From: Acinetobacter haemolyticus CIP 64.3 = MTCC 9819
Lineage (GTDB): Bacteria; Pseudomonadota; Gammaproteobacteria; Pseudomonadales; Moraxellaceae
Direction: 5' to 3'
Length of the DNA stretch: 64,000 bases
Assembly: GCF_000369065.1 (NCBI RefSeq)
Contig: NZ_KB849802.1
Location: 259,415-323,414, forward strand
In this document: in pieces, positions 7,706-19,945 of the stretch
How positions within the stretch are numbered: the stretch's first letter is position 1
Layout: each line of letters opens with the position of its first letter
Notes under the pieces: generated by a model
The model's database searches: none
What the model saw: only the letters and a program-made list of their open reading frames with translations
Told to the model about the DNA's origin: nothing
Position numbers and translations under genes: made by a program

Positions 7706-9169
7706 TTAAAAAGTCGATAAACCTGACCACTCCATAAAGCGATACAACCAGTATTTTCCTTTCGATTCATCCGCATACTTTACATAATCAACCGTGATTT
7801 GACGTGCATTCTGATTCTCCCACGAAGAATCAAAATACTGCTGAGCATCTTTAAACACTGGCGCTTGTGTAGAACCAAGCACTCGCATATTGGTTTCTAG
7901 ATTATAATTTTTTAGATTACGTGCGGTTAAGTTAGCAGAACCCAAAATCAACTCGGCATGTTGTTTATCGTATTTTAATAACATTTTACTATGACACTGC
8001 TCGCCACGGGTATCACACCAACGTATTGGAATGCCTGCAGCATTCAATTCAGAAGCGACTTGTCGATTAGGTATGCCATTCTTCTGACGTCCGAAAGCAT
8101 CTTTATTGGGATCAAGAATAATCCTAATCTTTGCGCCCCGTTGTTGTGCCTGTTTCAACGCATTGATAATTTTTCTTTCAGACAGATAAAACATTGCAAC
8201 ATCTAAATATTCATCTTTCTCAGTACCTTCAATCATTTTCAGAACAGCTGTGTAAATTGCTTTTTCAGTCAGTACTTGAACTTGAGGGAGACTTTGATCT
8301 TCAATTAGGCCGCCCATAATCACGATCGGGCTTCCCCCTTGTGACATCTGTGCAACCGTTTGCTCTGTTTGCAGCATATCTATTGCTGTTGCGCCTTCTA
8401 CGACCAATGCAACATTACTATGTCGAGAACTACCATCATGTGGATTTGCCGAAGTGACCAAGCTTTTCCAACCTGAATCTGTATCCACAACCAAGGTTTT
8501 ACGATGATTGGCCTTAAAATTAAACAGCGATAAATAACTACGCAAAGTTATTTTTTGCTCACCGAATGGATTGTTTAACCATCCTCGATTTGGGTTATTC
8601 CCTAAGTCCTGACAACAGATATACCAAAATCCAGACCACAATGGATTTGAAGCACGTAAAGGCTTCAAGTCTGTTTCAATGACTTGAATACCTGCTTGGC
8701 GTAATTGAGCATAATGTGTTGGAGCAATCCCACCATAAACCGAGTTAATTGGATCCGTGATCAGCACCACCTGTATTTGTGGGTTTTCTTGACGTTTGGC
8801 CACCAACGCATCTGTTAATTGTTGCATTAATGGGCGCTGCTGGACTTTTGACTTTCCGACTTCCTGATTAAAAAGAAACATATCCAGCACAATGGTGGTT
8901 TTAGCCTCGTTAATCAGTTGCAACATTTCATCAAAAATGTGTTGATCAACCTGTTGCTGTCCCTGCGTATCTAGATAGGTTTGATCCGCTAAAAATTTCA
9001 CATTGGCATGGCGAAGTGGTCCAGTAAAATCCAATCCTTTCGGAAGTGGTTTTACTGTGTGGTAAATTGCAGAAGCAAGATACCCAATCACCAAAATACT
9101 TAATATGACTGCCATGTAACGTCGACCTGACCAGTTTAATTTTTGATGGATTCGTTGGAAGATACGCAT
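7706..9169 (-). CDS. Phospholipase D / cardiolipin synthase-like protein
   Basis: 487 residues. One membrane anchor at 19-39 (MAVILSILVIGYLAS) and two phospholipase D-type halves. The first half has a complete HKD motif (His222, Lys224, Asp229) followed by TSANP. The second half has His393 and Lys395 followed by SANLTARN, but the expected Asp400 is Tyr, with Asp at 401. Family members hydrolyse or transfer phosphatidyl groups at membranes. The closest functional class could be a cardiolipin synthase-like transphosphatidylase or a secreted-type phospholipase D. It follows the znuD-like gene on the same strand, 79 bases away with a terminator between, so it is probably a separate unit. Confidence 0.85.
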   Translation of the reverse strand: MRIFQRIHQKLNWSGRRYMAVILSILVIGYLASAIYHTVKPLPKGLDFTGPLRHANVKFLADQTYLDTQGQQQVDQHIFDEMLQLINEAKTTIVLDMFLFNQEVGKSKVQQRPLMQQLTDALVAKRQENPQIQVVLITDPINSVYGGIAPTHYAQLRQAGIQVIETDLKPLRASNPLWSGFWYICCQDLGNNPNRGWLNNPFGEQKITLRSYLSLFNFKANHRKTLVVDTDSGWKSLVTSANPHDGSSRHSNVALVVEGATAIDMLQTEQTVAQMSQGGSPIVIMGGLIEDQSLPQVQVLTEKAIYTAVLKMIEGTEKDEYLDVAMFYLSERKIINALKQAQQRGAKIRIILDPNKDAFGRQKNGIPNRQVASELNAAGIPIRWCDTRGEQCHSKMLLKYDKQHAELILGSANLTARNLKNYNLETNMRVLGSTQAPVFKDAQQYFDSSWENQNARQITVDYVKYADESKGKYWLYRFMEWSGLSTF

Positions 9170-9176
9170 ATAAACA

Positions 9177-9213
9177 GAAAAAGCCCTAGCCTAATGGATT
9201 AAGGCTAGAGCTT
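9177..9213 (-). terminator. Terminator after the ZnuD-like receptor gene
   Basis: On the minus strand, AAGCTCTAGCCT/AGGCTAGGGCTT with one mismatch, then TTTTTC. It separates the receptor gene from the phospholipase D-like gene that starts at 9169. Confidence 0.8.
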
Positions 9214-9248
9214 ATACTTTGATTTTTCAATAAGATTTAAGTGAAAAA

Positions 9249-11336
<2,088 letters not shown>

Positions 11337-11366
11337 ACCGTGTCTCGGATCAGCTCAAATATTAGT

Positions 11367-11381
11367 TGTTATACTATAACA
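11367..11381. promoter_or_regulatory. Zur operator upstream of the znuD-like gene
   Basis: TGTTATACTATAACA is a perfect inverted repeat (arms TGTTATA/TATAACA around C), matching the gammaproteobacterial Zur consensus core TGTTATAnTATAACA. It continues into ATTTC on one side, as in the full consensus. It ends about 30 bases from the receptor start codon and about 90 bases from the divergent gene, so Zur could repress both. Confidence 0.88.
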
Positions 11382-11471
11382 TTTCATTTATTTTGCAATA
11401 AAAAACATAGCTGAAAAAAACATTTGCTACACTGTGGCTCCATGATTTTATAAAACTTGTTTTATAACAAT

Positions 11472-12236
11472 ATGCCTTTTACCTTGTCTCACGCTGTTCT
11501 TGCACCTCCCTTATCCAAACTCAGCAAAGGTCATTTACCAATCGCAGCCTTGGCGATCGGCTGTATGGCACCAGATTTATATCGGTTGTTTACATCCGAA
11601 AGCATTGTTCTTACCCATCAATGGGCCGGGGTTTTATTTCCAAATCTACCCATTGGACTATTCTTTAGTTTACTTTGGTATTTACTTTATCGTCCCGTCC
11701 TCTATCGACTATTTGCAATTCGAGATGATTTAAATATTCATTCATTTGACAGTTTTATTGCTTTTAGCTTGATGAGTTGCTTTGCGATTATCATTGGAAC
11801 AGCAACGCATTTGATTTGGGATGGACTAACGCATCTCGACTTTCGCACCTTTGCATTTAAAACTGTACTTGCTCAGCAAATCTCGTTGTTCGGCTTTACT
11901 TATCCATTGCATTTTATCTTACAAATTGGTTCATCTATTGTCGCCCTCCCTTTTATTTTTTGGATGTGTTGGCATTACTATCAAAGTCACAAGCAAAACA
12001 GCTTGGTTCCACAAAAAATTAAAACTTTCGTGGTTGTCAGTTTAATTATTTCAGTCCTTGGCGGACTATTATCCATTTGGGATTATAGCCGTCATATTGC
12101 GTCTGAAATCTGGTTAAGTGAACCTTATTTTTTTATTGGAAAATCGATCAATGAATTTACACAGACTGGTCTCATCTTGTTTACGGTTGCATGTCTCCTG
12201 TTATTATTTTTAGATCGTAAAGCTTATAAGGCTTAG
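11472..12236 (+). CDS. DUF4184 family membrane protein
   Basis: 254 residues from ATG 11472; a TTG five codons upstream is possible, but the family typically starts MPFTLSHA. The N-terminal MPFTLSHAVLAPPL and the following IAALAIGCMAPDLYR match DUF4184 integral membrane proteins, whose His and Asp residues near the first helices resemble those of membrane metal-dependent hydrolases. About six hydrophobic segments are seen, with conserved polar residues in HLIWDGLTH (about 118-126). Function is unknown. It is transcribed divergently from the zinc receptor and shares the short region with the Zur operator, so a link to zinc status is possible but unproven. Confidence 0.8.
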   Translation: MPFTLSHAVLAPPLSKLSKGHLPIAALAIGCMAPDLYRLFTSESIVLTHQWAGVLFPNLPIGLFFSLLWYLLYRPVLYRLFAIRDDLNIHSFDSFIAFSLMSCFAIIIGTATHLIWDGLTHLDFRTFAFKTVLAQQISLFGFTYPLHFILQIGSSIVALPFIFWMCWHYYQSHKQNSLVPQKIKTFVVVSLIISVLGGLLSIWDYSRHIASEIWLSEPYFFIGKSINEFTQTGLILFTVACLLLLFLDRKAYKA

Positions 12237-12373
12237 TTTTCTCTCAAAGCATCTGTTTACATATATTAAGACTTGAGACAAGACGCTCAACAAGGCATAA
12301 TCTCCCCTTCATTGGTGCTGCGCTGTTTACGCATTCACCTTCTAGCCAATATAGTTTGGATATATAATTCAAT

Positions 12374-14152
12374 ATGATGCGCACTCATTACTGTGGCTCT
12401 CTTACTGAAGCCCAAATCGATCAAACAGTTACTCTATGTGGATGGGTCCACCGTCGCCGTGACCATGGTGGTGTAATTTTCCTTGATATGCGTGACCGTG
12501 ATGGCCTCGTACAAGTGGTTATCGACCCAGATACCCCAGAAGCATTTGAAACTGCTGATAAAGCGCGTTCTGAATTCGTTTTAAAAATTACAGGTCGTGT
12601 TCGCCGTCGTTATGCTGGTACTGAAAATGCCAACATGGTCAGTGGTCAAATCGAGGTTTTAGGTAAAGAAATCGAAGTACTCGCTGCTTCTGAAACGCCT
12701 CCATTCCCATTGAATGATGAAAACACCAATATTTCTGAAGAAATTCGTTTGAAGTATCGTTTCTTGGACATTCGTCGTCCAGAAATGCTAGAACGTTTAC
12801 GCTTCCGTTCTAAAGTTACAAACTTAATTCGTAACTATTTCGAAGATCATGGTTTCTTAGACGTTGAAACACCAATTTTGACGCGTGCAACCCCTGAAGG
12901 TGCACGTGACTATTTGGTTCCAAGCCGTGTTTCAAATGGTAGCTTTTACGCACTTCCACAATCACCACAGTTGTTCAAACAATTGTTGATGGTTGGCGGT
13001 ATTGACCGTTATTACCAAATTGCTAAATGTTTCCGTGACGAAGATTTACGTGCGGATCGCCAGCCTGAATTTACCCAAATTGACGTTGAAACATCGTTCA
13101 TGAGTGACGATGACATCATGGATTTAATGGAAGGCTTAACGGTTAAAATGTTCGATGAATTATTGAATGTAAAATTCGATAAATTTGAACGTATGACCTA
13201 TGCGGACGCAATGCGTGACTATGCATCTGACAAACCGGATATGCGTATTCCATTGAAATTGGTTGACGTTGCAGACTTAATGCAAGACGTTGAGTTCAAA
13301 GTATTCGCTGGCCCTGCGAAAGATCCTAAAGGTCGTATTGTTGCGTTACGCGTTCCAGGTGCTGGTTCGCTACCACGTAGTGCGATTGACGAATACACCA
13401 AATTCGTCGGTATCTACGGTGCAAAAGGCTTGGCTTATATTAAAGTTAACGAGCTTGAAAAAGGCATCGAAGGTCTACAATCACCAATCGTTAAGTTCAT
13501 CGAGCCAATCGTACTTGATCTATTAAAACGTGTTGGTGCTGAGAACGGCGACATCGTATTCTTTGGTGCAGATAAAGCCAAAGTCGTAAACGATGCAATG
13601 GGTGCACTTCGTGTCAAAATCGGTCATGACCTCAATCTTGCAACAAAAGAATGGGCACCGCTTTGGGTTGTTGACTTCCCAATGTTTGAAGAAACTGATG
13701 ATGGCAAATGGACATCTGTGCATCACCCATTCACACTGCCTAAATCAAGTGTTGAAGAAGTGAAGAACAATCCAGGTGAAGCACTTTCTGTTGCATATGA
13801 CATGGTATTGAACGGTACTGAAATCGGTGGTGGTTCACTTCGTATCTATACCTTAGAAATGCAAAAAGCGATTTTTGAAGCTTTAGGTATTGGCGAAGAA
13901 GAAGCAGAAGAGAAATTCAGCTTCCTACTCAATGCATTGCGTTACGGCGCACCTCCGCACGGTGGTTTAGCATTTGGTCTTGATCGCTTGATCATGTTGA
14001 TGACAGGTGCATCTTCTATTCGTGATGTAATTGCATTCCCAAAAACCAAGACAGCAGAATGTCCATTGACGCAAGCACCAGCACCAGTTGAAGCAAACCA
14101 ATTGCGTGACCTAGGTATTCGTTTACGCGAACAAGCAAAAAAAGAAGCTTAA
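12374..14152 (+). CDS. aspS: Aspartyl-tRNA synthetase
   Basis: 592 residues, class II synthetase charging tRNA-Asp in the cytoplasm. N-terminal OB-fold anticodon-binding domain (1-110, with [20 protein letters not shown]), class II motif 2 in [19 protein letters not shown], the bacterial GAD insertion in the middle, and motif 3 in GLAFGLDRL near the C-terminus. Length matches bacterial AspRS (about 590). The start ATG 12374 is followed by a second ATG at 12377; either could be used. In Acinetobacter this gene is the conserved flank of the outer-core locus. Confidence 0.98.
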   Translation: MMRTHYCGSLTEAQIDQTVTLCGWVHRRRDHGGVIFLDMRDRDGLVQVVIDPDTPEAFETADKARSEFVLKITGRVRRRYAGTENANMVSGQIEVLGKEIEVLAASETPPFPLNDENTNISEEIRLKYRFLDIRRPEMLERLRFRSKVTNLIRNYFEDHGFLDVETPILTRATPEGARDYLVPSRVSNGSFYALPQSPQLFKQLLMVGGIDRYYQIAKCFRDEDLRADRQPEFTQIDVETSFMSDDDIMDLMEGLTVKMFDELLNVKFDKFERMTYADAMRDYASDKPDMRIPLKLVDVADLMQDVEFKVFAGPAKDPKGRIVALRVPGAGSLPRSAIDEYTKFVGIYGAKGLAYIKVNELEKGIEGLQSPIVKFIEPIVLDLLKRVGAENGDIVFFGADKAKVVNDAMGALRVKIGHDLNLATKEWAPLWVVDFPMFEETDDGKWTSVHHPFTLPKSSVEEVKNNPGEALSVAYDMVLNGTEIGGGSLRIYTLEMQKAIFEALGIGEEEAEEKFSFLLNALRYGAPPHGGLAFGLDRLIMLMTGASSIRDVIAFPKTKTAECPLTQAPAPVEANQLRDLGIRLREQAKKEA

Positions 14153-14167
14153 TCATTTAAGTGAGAT

Positions 14168-14195
14168 AAAGGCGCTGTTTACAGCGCCTTTGTTG
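14168..14195 (+). terminator. Terminator after aspS
   Basis: Perfect 10-bp stem AAAGGCGCTG/CAGCGCCTTT with loop TTTA, then TGTTG; the T-run is short but the stem is strong. Confidence 0.8.
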
Positions 14196-14258
14196 TAAAT
14201 TGAGATTGATTCTCTTTAATGGCATAATAAGCCAGTTTTCTATTGAAGGTATCTGCCC

Positions 14259-14480
14259 ATGGCTATGCGTCCAGATGTTCGTCGACATACCATTGTTATT
14301 ATTGTGTTTTCACTCGCGCAATGGTTCCTTATGCGTTACATCTTGTCGAATGAACTCTTCAATATGACCACTTATCAACGCATCTTATATTTTTGTGTCA
14401 GTAGCTTAGCCGGCGCCTTACTGATCTTTGCAGCACTGATTTATATGGTGCTCAAAGGAAATGCTGATAAGCAAGATTAA
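14259..14480 (+). CDS. Small two-helix membrane protein of unknown function
   Basis: 73 residues. Two hydrophobic segments, about 11-30 (IVIIVFSLAQWFLMRYIL) and 44-66, with a basic N-terminus (RPDVRRH). Start ATG 14259 has GAAGG at a good distance. It ends five bases before the acyltransferase gene, so the two are probably co-transcribed. No family is recognised. Confidence 0.75.
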   Translation: MAMRPDVRRHTIVIIVFSLAQWFLMRYILSNELFNMTTYQRILYFCVSSLAGALLIFAALIYMVLKGNADKQD

Positions 14481-14485
14481 TTCAC

Positions 14486-15358
14486 ATGTCCTTTTATCGT
14501 ACCTTGCTTCGAGTTTTACCTTTACCATTTTTACGTAGTATTGCAAAAGTGGCGGCATACTTTATCAATCAAAATCCAAACAAAAGTATGTTATGGAAAA
14601 CTCGAATCAATTTAGCTCTCGCCTATCCAGAGCTAACGATCGATCAAAAAGAAAAAATGGCTCGGGAAAGCGTCACCAAGCAATGTCTCAGCTATATCGA
14701 ATCTGGAAAATGCTGGGCAATGCCGCCAGAGTGGAGTATCCAGCAAATTCATACTGTGCATAATTTAGAAGTCTTAACCGATGCACTCAACGATCCTAAA
14801 GGTGCTTTAATCATTACACCACATCTTGGAACTTGGGAAATGATGAATGCTTGGGTACACCAATACGGTATCCCCACCATCATGTACAAACCAATGAAAG
14901 ATAGTGGCTTTAATAGCTTTGCTCTCCATGCTCGTCAGCGACTCAATGCAACATTGGTTCCAACTGATGCCAATGGTGTAAAGGCTTTATTTAAAAACCT
15001 TAAACAAGGCGGGTTTAGCGTGATCCTGCCCGATCATGTACCTCAACCTTCAGGTGGTGTTGTGGTTCCTTTCTTCGGCATTCCCTGCCTTACGAGCACA
15101 TTAGCAAGTAAAATGGCACAAAAAACCCAATGTCGTTTAGTAGGTTTAAGCTGTTTTCGTCGCGAAGATGATGAAGGTTTTGATGTCTACTGTGACGATC
15201 TTAACGATCCTCAACTCTATGATCGAAATATTGAAGTCGCAACGACAGCATTGAATAAAGCAGTTGAACAGATGATCAACCGCTTTCCTACAGAGTACAT
15301 GTGGGGATATAAAAGGTTTAGGGGCGAGAATGCTTCAGATGAATTATATAAAAAATAA
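14486..15358 (+). CDS. Lysophospholipid/lipid A acyltransferase (LpxL/LpxM type)
   Basis: 290 residues of the LpxL/LpxM/HtrB acyltransferase family, which adds secondary acyl chains to lipid A at the inner membrane. The catalytic HX4(D/E) motif is HLGTWE at His113-Glu118. FSVILPDHVPQPSGGVVVPFFG supports the family. A hydrophobic N-terminal segment is present but shorter than in enterobacterial LpxL (about 306 residues). It follows aspS and precedes the LOS outer-core genes, which fits lipid A/LOS assembly. Which acyl position it modifies, or whether it acts on another lipid, cannot be read from the sequence. Confidence 0.85.
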   Translation: MSFYRTLLRVLPLPFLRSIAKVAAYFINQNPNKSMLWKTRINLALAYPELTIDQKEKMARESVTKQCLSYIESGKCWAMPPEWSIQQIHTVHNLEVLTDALNDPKGALIITPHLGTWEMMNAWVHQYGIPTIMYKPMKDSGFNSFALHARQRLNATLVPTDANGVKALFKNLKQGGFSVILPDHVPQPSGGVVVPFFGIPCLTSTLASKMAQKTQCRLVGLSCFRREDDEGFDVYCDDLNDPQLYDRNIEVATTALNKAVEQMINRFPTEYMWGYKRFRGENASDELYKK

Positions 15359-15377
15359 TCTTATCTTTTCAAAGTGA

Positions 15378-16190
15378 TTATTTAAACTTAACTTTTGTGA
15401 GCCTTTTTCCTTTCAACACTAAAACAAACTCTTTCAACAATTTAATTATTTGCGCCGAGAGTCTCAGTCTCTCTCGTTGTATTTTTTGAACAAAGTTAAG
15501 CTTAGGCTTAATTTGATATTCGTACTCTCCTTTGCGAATGTTCCTATCTTTTTCTAAAAAACTTGGGAAGTTAACATGCTGCCCCAAAAGATGATCTTGA
15601 ATACAAAGTGCTGGTAGCATTTGGAAAATCTGATTAGGGAACTTTGTCATATAGTCTTTAAAAACAATATGATCAACTGGAATCAACTGTTCATAAGTTG
15701 CTAATAAATTGAGTAAATCACGAGCTGCTTGCTGCGATAGAATATAGCCACCACACCCCATATGTACGGTCTTTAATAAAGATAATTTACGCTTTGAAGG
15801 CAAACTTCTAAAAGAAGACTCCACCCCCACTTTAGGATAAAAAGCTTCCAACTTAATAATTGAGCAGCCCTCAGGAATCCAATCACTTTTAGTTAAGAAA
15901 ATAGTAGCTTCTTCTCCTAAATGAATATCGTCTTCAAAAATTGCGATATGACTCAAATTTTCATCGATTGCCTTTTGCCATAATGCAGCATGACTTAATA
16001 GACAAGCCACTTCACTTTTAGCAAGATCTGTTTTTGTTATATCAAGTCCTAAAGCATTTGCAATCTGCTCCATCGTGGCAGGCGTGACAGCATCAAAGAA
16101 ACAAAAATCTATCGCCTGTTTCTGAAAAATCGATAAAATATGATCGCGACGCTGATCCGCATAAGTAAGGCTGATCACATAATTCTTCAT
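15378..16190 (-). CDS. Glycosyltransferase family 25 (LOS core), copy 1
   Basis: 270 residues from ATG 16190; an ATG further upstream would add an atypical 11-residue leader. It starts with MKNYVISLTYADQRRDHI, characteristic of GT25 (LPS/LOS galactosyl- or glucosyltransferases such as LgtB/Lex1), and has the acidic FEDDI motif at about 85-89. SLLKTVHMGCGGYILS (sugar/nucleotide region) is typical too. The C-terminal tail is basic and hydrophobic, fitting peripheral attachment to the inner membrane. It faces the aspS-side genes convergently and is the first gene of the OC-type locus. Sugar and acceptor are unknown. Confidence 0.85.
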   Translation of the reverse strand: MKNYVISLTYADQRRDHILSIFQKQAIDFCFFDAVTPATMEQIANALGLDITKTDLAKSEVACLLSHAALWQKAIDENLSHIAIFEDDIHLGEEATIFLTKSDWIPEGCSIIKLEAFYPKVGVESSFRSLPSKRKLSLLKTVHMGCGGYILSQQAARDLLNLLATYEQLIPVDHIVFKDYMTKFPNQIFQMLPALCIQDHLLGQHVNFPSFLEKDRNIRKGEYEYQIKPKLNFVQKIQRERLRLSAQIIKLLKEFVLVLKGKRLTKVKFK

Positions 16191-16464
16191 AGTATAATCT
16201 TCACTAGCAACAACGTGCCACAATGCATTAAGATATTAAAATCTAAGTATTATTCATATTCTATCTTGTAAATACAACAACAAAGTAAAACACATTTGTA
16301 CCAATATCGAAATCCTGCGTTGATTTGTTCATCAATACACATCAATGCTAGTCATGTTGAAAAGATAGACTTACAATGTTAGTTTTTAATTTATCATGCA
16401 GTTCTTTTAGATGTTATCTTCTACTTACTGCATTGATTTTATAAATAATGAAGTGATTGCAGAT

Positions 16465-17373
16465 ATGAACAATGAAGTAATTAAAGTATTTGTGGGTTGT
16501 GATCCCAACAACTGTGATTTAGAACAAATGATGGTTTTAGATTACAGCATTCGAAAACACACCCAACACCCTGTTGAAATTGTTTGGATGCAATTAAGCC
16601 ATGACCCTAAAAGTCCATGGTACAGTAATCAAGAAACTCGAGAAGGTTGGCATACAGAAAAATGGGCAACTCCATTCTCAGGTTTCCGTTGGGCAATCCC
16701 TGAGTCATGCAACTTTCAAGGTCGTGCCATCTATATGGATGCGGATGTCGTTGTTTTATGTGACATTGCTGAGCTATGGTCACATCCACTGAGTAATGAT
16801 GCGATCGTGATCGCAAAGGGTGGAAAGAGTACTGCTCGTTTATGCACCTGTGTATGGGACTGTGAAAAAGCTAAACAACATTTGCCTACATTAAAAGAAC
16901 TACAAGCAGATCCTGAGGGACATAAAAAACTGATGCAGCTCATCAAAGAAAAGCCTGAACTTGTTCAACCTTATCAAGATTCATACAACAATATTGATGG
17001 TGAAGGTCTTCCAATTGAGCAAATTAAAATTTTGCATTACTCTGATATGGGTACACAGTTTAGTCATAAATATGCCTTACCGCGCCTTGAAGCATCTGGG
17101 CAAAAGCATTGGTTTGATGGGAAAATCATGCCGCACCCACGTGAAGACCTTGTCGCATTATTTGATCAATACTACCAAGAGGCTCTTGAAAATGGGTATC
17201 GCCCTGAAAACTATACGATCACTTCTTTCGGTAATTTTTCAAAAGCAACACAGATCAACTATCATGGCAACAAAGTAACCCGTCCAGATACAGAGGCGAA
17301 CTGGTTTAATCGCTCAGTTCAATCGCTTAAGTCTGTATTTAAAGGAAAAAAGAAATTTTCTTTAGATGATTAA
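16465..17373 (+). CDS. Glycosyltransferase with DXD motif (GT8-like)
   Basis: 302 residues from ATG 16465 (ATG 16411 would add 18 residues; homologous starts and the duplicated NNEVI residues around 16447-16483 favour the later one). It begins IKVFVGCDPN, then has the nucleotide-sugar motif IYMDADVVVL (DAD at about 92-94), typical of GT8-like retaining transferases acting on LOS cores. A basic C-terminus (FKGKKKFSLDD) could bind membrane. It is divergent from the GT25 gene and is followed by two more plus-strand sugar genes, a likely transcription unit. Donor and acceptor are unknown. Confidence 0.78.
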   Translation: MNNEVIKVFVGCDPNNCDLEQMMVLDYSIRKHTQHPVEIVWMQLSHDPKSPWYSNQETREGWHTEKWATPFSGFRWAIPESCNFQGRAIYMDADVVVLCDIAELWSHPLSNDAIVIAKGGKSTARLCTCVWDCEKAKQHLPTLKELQADPEGHKKLMQLIKEKPELVQPYQDSYNNIDGEGLPIEQIKILHYSDMGTQFSHKYALPRLEASGQKHWFDGKIMPHPREDLVALFDQYYQEALENGYRPENYTITSFGNFSKATQINYHGNKVTRPDTEANWFNRSVQSLKSVFKGKKKFSLDD

Positions 17374-17560
17374 TGCTTTCGCAGCTACAATAACACTACT
17401 TCTTTTAAACAATATACGATGGGGGAGGTAGTGTTAAAATATTCAATACAGATTCACTCTCCCACAATCGCGCTAATAATAAAAAATATCATATAATTAA
17501 GAGATTAATTTTAGTCTATCCTCCATCCTATGGTGGTAAACTTATACCTGAGTAAACTCG

Positions 17561-18448
17561 ATGCAACAGATTTTCAATCGTATTACACAAAATATTTTCA
17601 AGTTCCTTTATAAGTCTTTCCATTCCAAAGCATATAAACATAATCGCCGCTATTGGCCATACTACAAGACTGTTCGCAATAGCGAAGGCGACTTAGAGCA
17701 ATTATTTTTTAATAAAAAATTAATTGCCGATCATACAAAACCATTTAAAAGTCAAAAAAATACCTGTGTATTGGTTGCAACTGGGCCTTCTGTCAAAGAT
17801 ATAGATCAACGTTTTCTGACCAATCCTGACTATGACTATATTGGTGTGAATGGTGCTATTTCACTAGATCACATTCACTTTAAATATTACGTAATTATTG
17901 ATTTTAATTTTACGACTAAGCGTTTCGATCTAATATTAAAAGTTCTTAACAGTGATTGTATATTTTTCACAACGCCTCGTTGTTTAGACATCATTTTAAA
18001 AAGAATTGACCCAAGTCAAATTAAGTGCGAAATCAAAATCATCGAGACTATTTTCCAAGATAAAACTGTTGAACCATTCATGGGTAAAAAGCACAAACTA
18101 GATTTAGAAAAACCTTATTTTCACTTATATGGCGAATTTGGCTTTTCAACGAATATATTCAATGCAGTATTTGATTATTTAACTGTACCATATGTGGCAT
18201 TACAAGTCGCATATGCAATTGGTTTTAAAGAAATTTATATCGCTGGATTAGATATGAATAATTTTTCTCAGCCACGTTTTTATGAGAGTATAGAAAACAA
18301 ACAGCCAACAATGTTAGATCAATACCTACATTTAATTTTTCCCGCTTTTGATGCTGCGGCTGAATTCTTTATAGAGCACCAAGTTCAGGTTTATAATCTT
18401 TCCCCCACAAGTGCCATAGAATCTTTTAAAAAAATCAATACAATCTAA
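17561..18448 (+). CDS. Probable glycosyltransferase (WaaZ/GT42- or MptE-like)
   Basis: 295 residues. After a basic N-terminus the chain starts a Rossmann-like fold with CVLVATGPSVKDID (about 69-82), the glycine-rich motif seen in Kdo transferase WaaZ, GT42 sialyltransferases and the DUF115/MptE group. YEIYIAGLDMNNF-type sequence near 232-243 (IYIAGLDMNN) fits their second conserved block. It lacks membrane segments. In this locus a role in adding a sugar acid (Kdo or a nonulosonic acid) to the LOS core is plausible, but the family call is only moderate. The gene is noticeably more AT-rich than aspS or glnE, as are the next genes. Confidence 0.6.
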   Translation: MQQIFNRITQNIFKFLYKSFHSKAYKHNRRYWPYYKTVRNSEGDLEQLFFNKKLIADHTKPFKSQKNTCVLVATGPSVKDIDQRFLTNPDYDYIGVNGAISLDHIHFKYYVIIDFNFTTKRFDLILKVLNSDCIFFTTPRCLDIILKRIDPSQIKCEIKIIETIFQDKTVEPFMGKKHKLDLEKPYFHLYGEFGFSTNIFNAVFDYLTVPYVALQVAYAIGFKEIYIAGLDMNNFSQPRFYESIENKQPTMLDQYLHLIFPAFDAAAEFFIEHQVQVYNLSPTSAIESFKKINTI

Positions 18449-19876
18449 TTATCCAGTCATTATGAAATAAATCATACAATTACTCTTTTTTTAGAAAACT
18501 TATTGCATGAGCATCAATACTTTTAGGAATGATATTAATGGATTAAGAGCTTATGCTGTAATTTTAGTTGTACTTTTCCATTTCCAAATATTTGGGTTTT
18601 CGGCTGGTTATCTTGGCGTTGATATTTTTTTCGTCATTTCAGGTTATCTGATGACAAAAATTATCATTGAAAAACTGTATAAGCAGCAGCTTTCTTTTAC
18701 AGATTTTTATCTCGCTCGAATTGTACGAATATTTCCAGCACTTTTATTCCTTATTGTATTTCTTACCATACTGGGTTGGTTTATTTTTATTCCAGAAGAC
18801 TTTAAGAATTTTGCTAAAGATGCACGATACAGTCTGACTTTTCTATCAAACGATCTTTATTATCGCCAAGCTGGTGATTATTTTGCTGCCGATACACATG
18901 ATAAATCCCTACTTCACACTTGGTCTCTTTCGGTTGAATGGCAGTTTTATCTTTTATTTCCACTCTTGCTCTTTATTTATGCAAAATTTGATAAAAAATT
19001 AAAATATATTGGTATTTTTTTAAGTCTTATACTTATTGCTTCCCTATCATTTTCAACATTAATGACAGCTAAAGATACCATGTATGGGTTCTTTAAGCTG
19101 ACAACGCGTACGTGGGAACTAGTTGCTGGAGGTTTGGTATATTACTACTTTAATAATAAACAACTCACTGCCCCACTACAAAAACTCAGTGAAGGTTTGG
19201 GTTTTACCTTTATTCTTCTTAGTCTAGTTTTATACGATCAGAATACACCTTGGCCAAGCTTTTTAGCCTTATTACCAGTGATGGGTACAATGCTCATCTT
19301 AATTGCTAATCGTCAAAATTCAATTTTCACTCAAGCAAAATTCATCCAAAACATTGGTAGTGCATCGTATTCTATTTATTTATGGCACTGGCCTGTATTT
19401 TTCTTATTGAATTATTTTTTTATTAAATTAAATTTTATTAGCTTAAGTCTCTCCCTCGGACTCTCTTTACTCTTGGGGTGGTTAAGTTATAAATACATCG
19501 AAGGTAGTCGAAAATCCCTACAAAAGCTCAAAAAAGGGCATATATATTTATTGTTTATTTCCACCCTACTCTTACTTTATCCAATCTATAAACATATAGA
19601 AGAAAATGGTCTTGCAAGTCGAGAAAAATCTAACACTCCCTCTAATCTAGACAAAATGCAAATGCCAAGTGTTGAAAATGGGTGGTGTTTTTATAATATT
19701 AAAGATAACCATAATCTCAAAGTAGGCTCACAAGGATTTGAATGCTCAATTGCTTCAGAACAGAAAAATGCAAAATCGGCACTGTTATTTGGAGATTCAT
19801 TTGCAGGTCACAATAGCCCGTTTTGGGATCAGATTGGAAAGAAGTTGAACTTAAATATACAAGCCATTACGACAAA

Positions 19877-19879
19877 CTG
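19877..19879. repeat. 3-bp target duplication, left copy (CTG)
   Basis: CTG immediately left of the IS end TGATGTGTGCT; the same CTG is at 21154-21156. Confidence 0.88.
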
Positions 19880-19945
19880 TGATGTGTGCTTAAAAAACAG
19901 GAGGGTTTAACTTGGTAAACTATACATACTCATTAGGAGTTTACC

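Noticed and set aside
8420..8480. First phospholipase D motif missing
   Set aside because: On re-reading, His222, Lys224 and Asp229 form a complete HxKx4D; only the second motif is shifted.
12974..13726. Alternative frames within aspS
   Set aside because: Shadows of a strong coding region, no supporting start signals.
16411..16464. Longer N-terminus of the GT8-like protein
   Set aside because: No ribosome binding site, and the family motif IKVFVGCDPN begins right after the later ATG.
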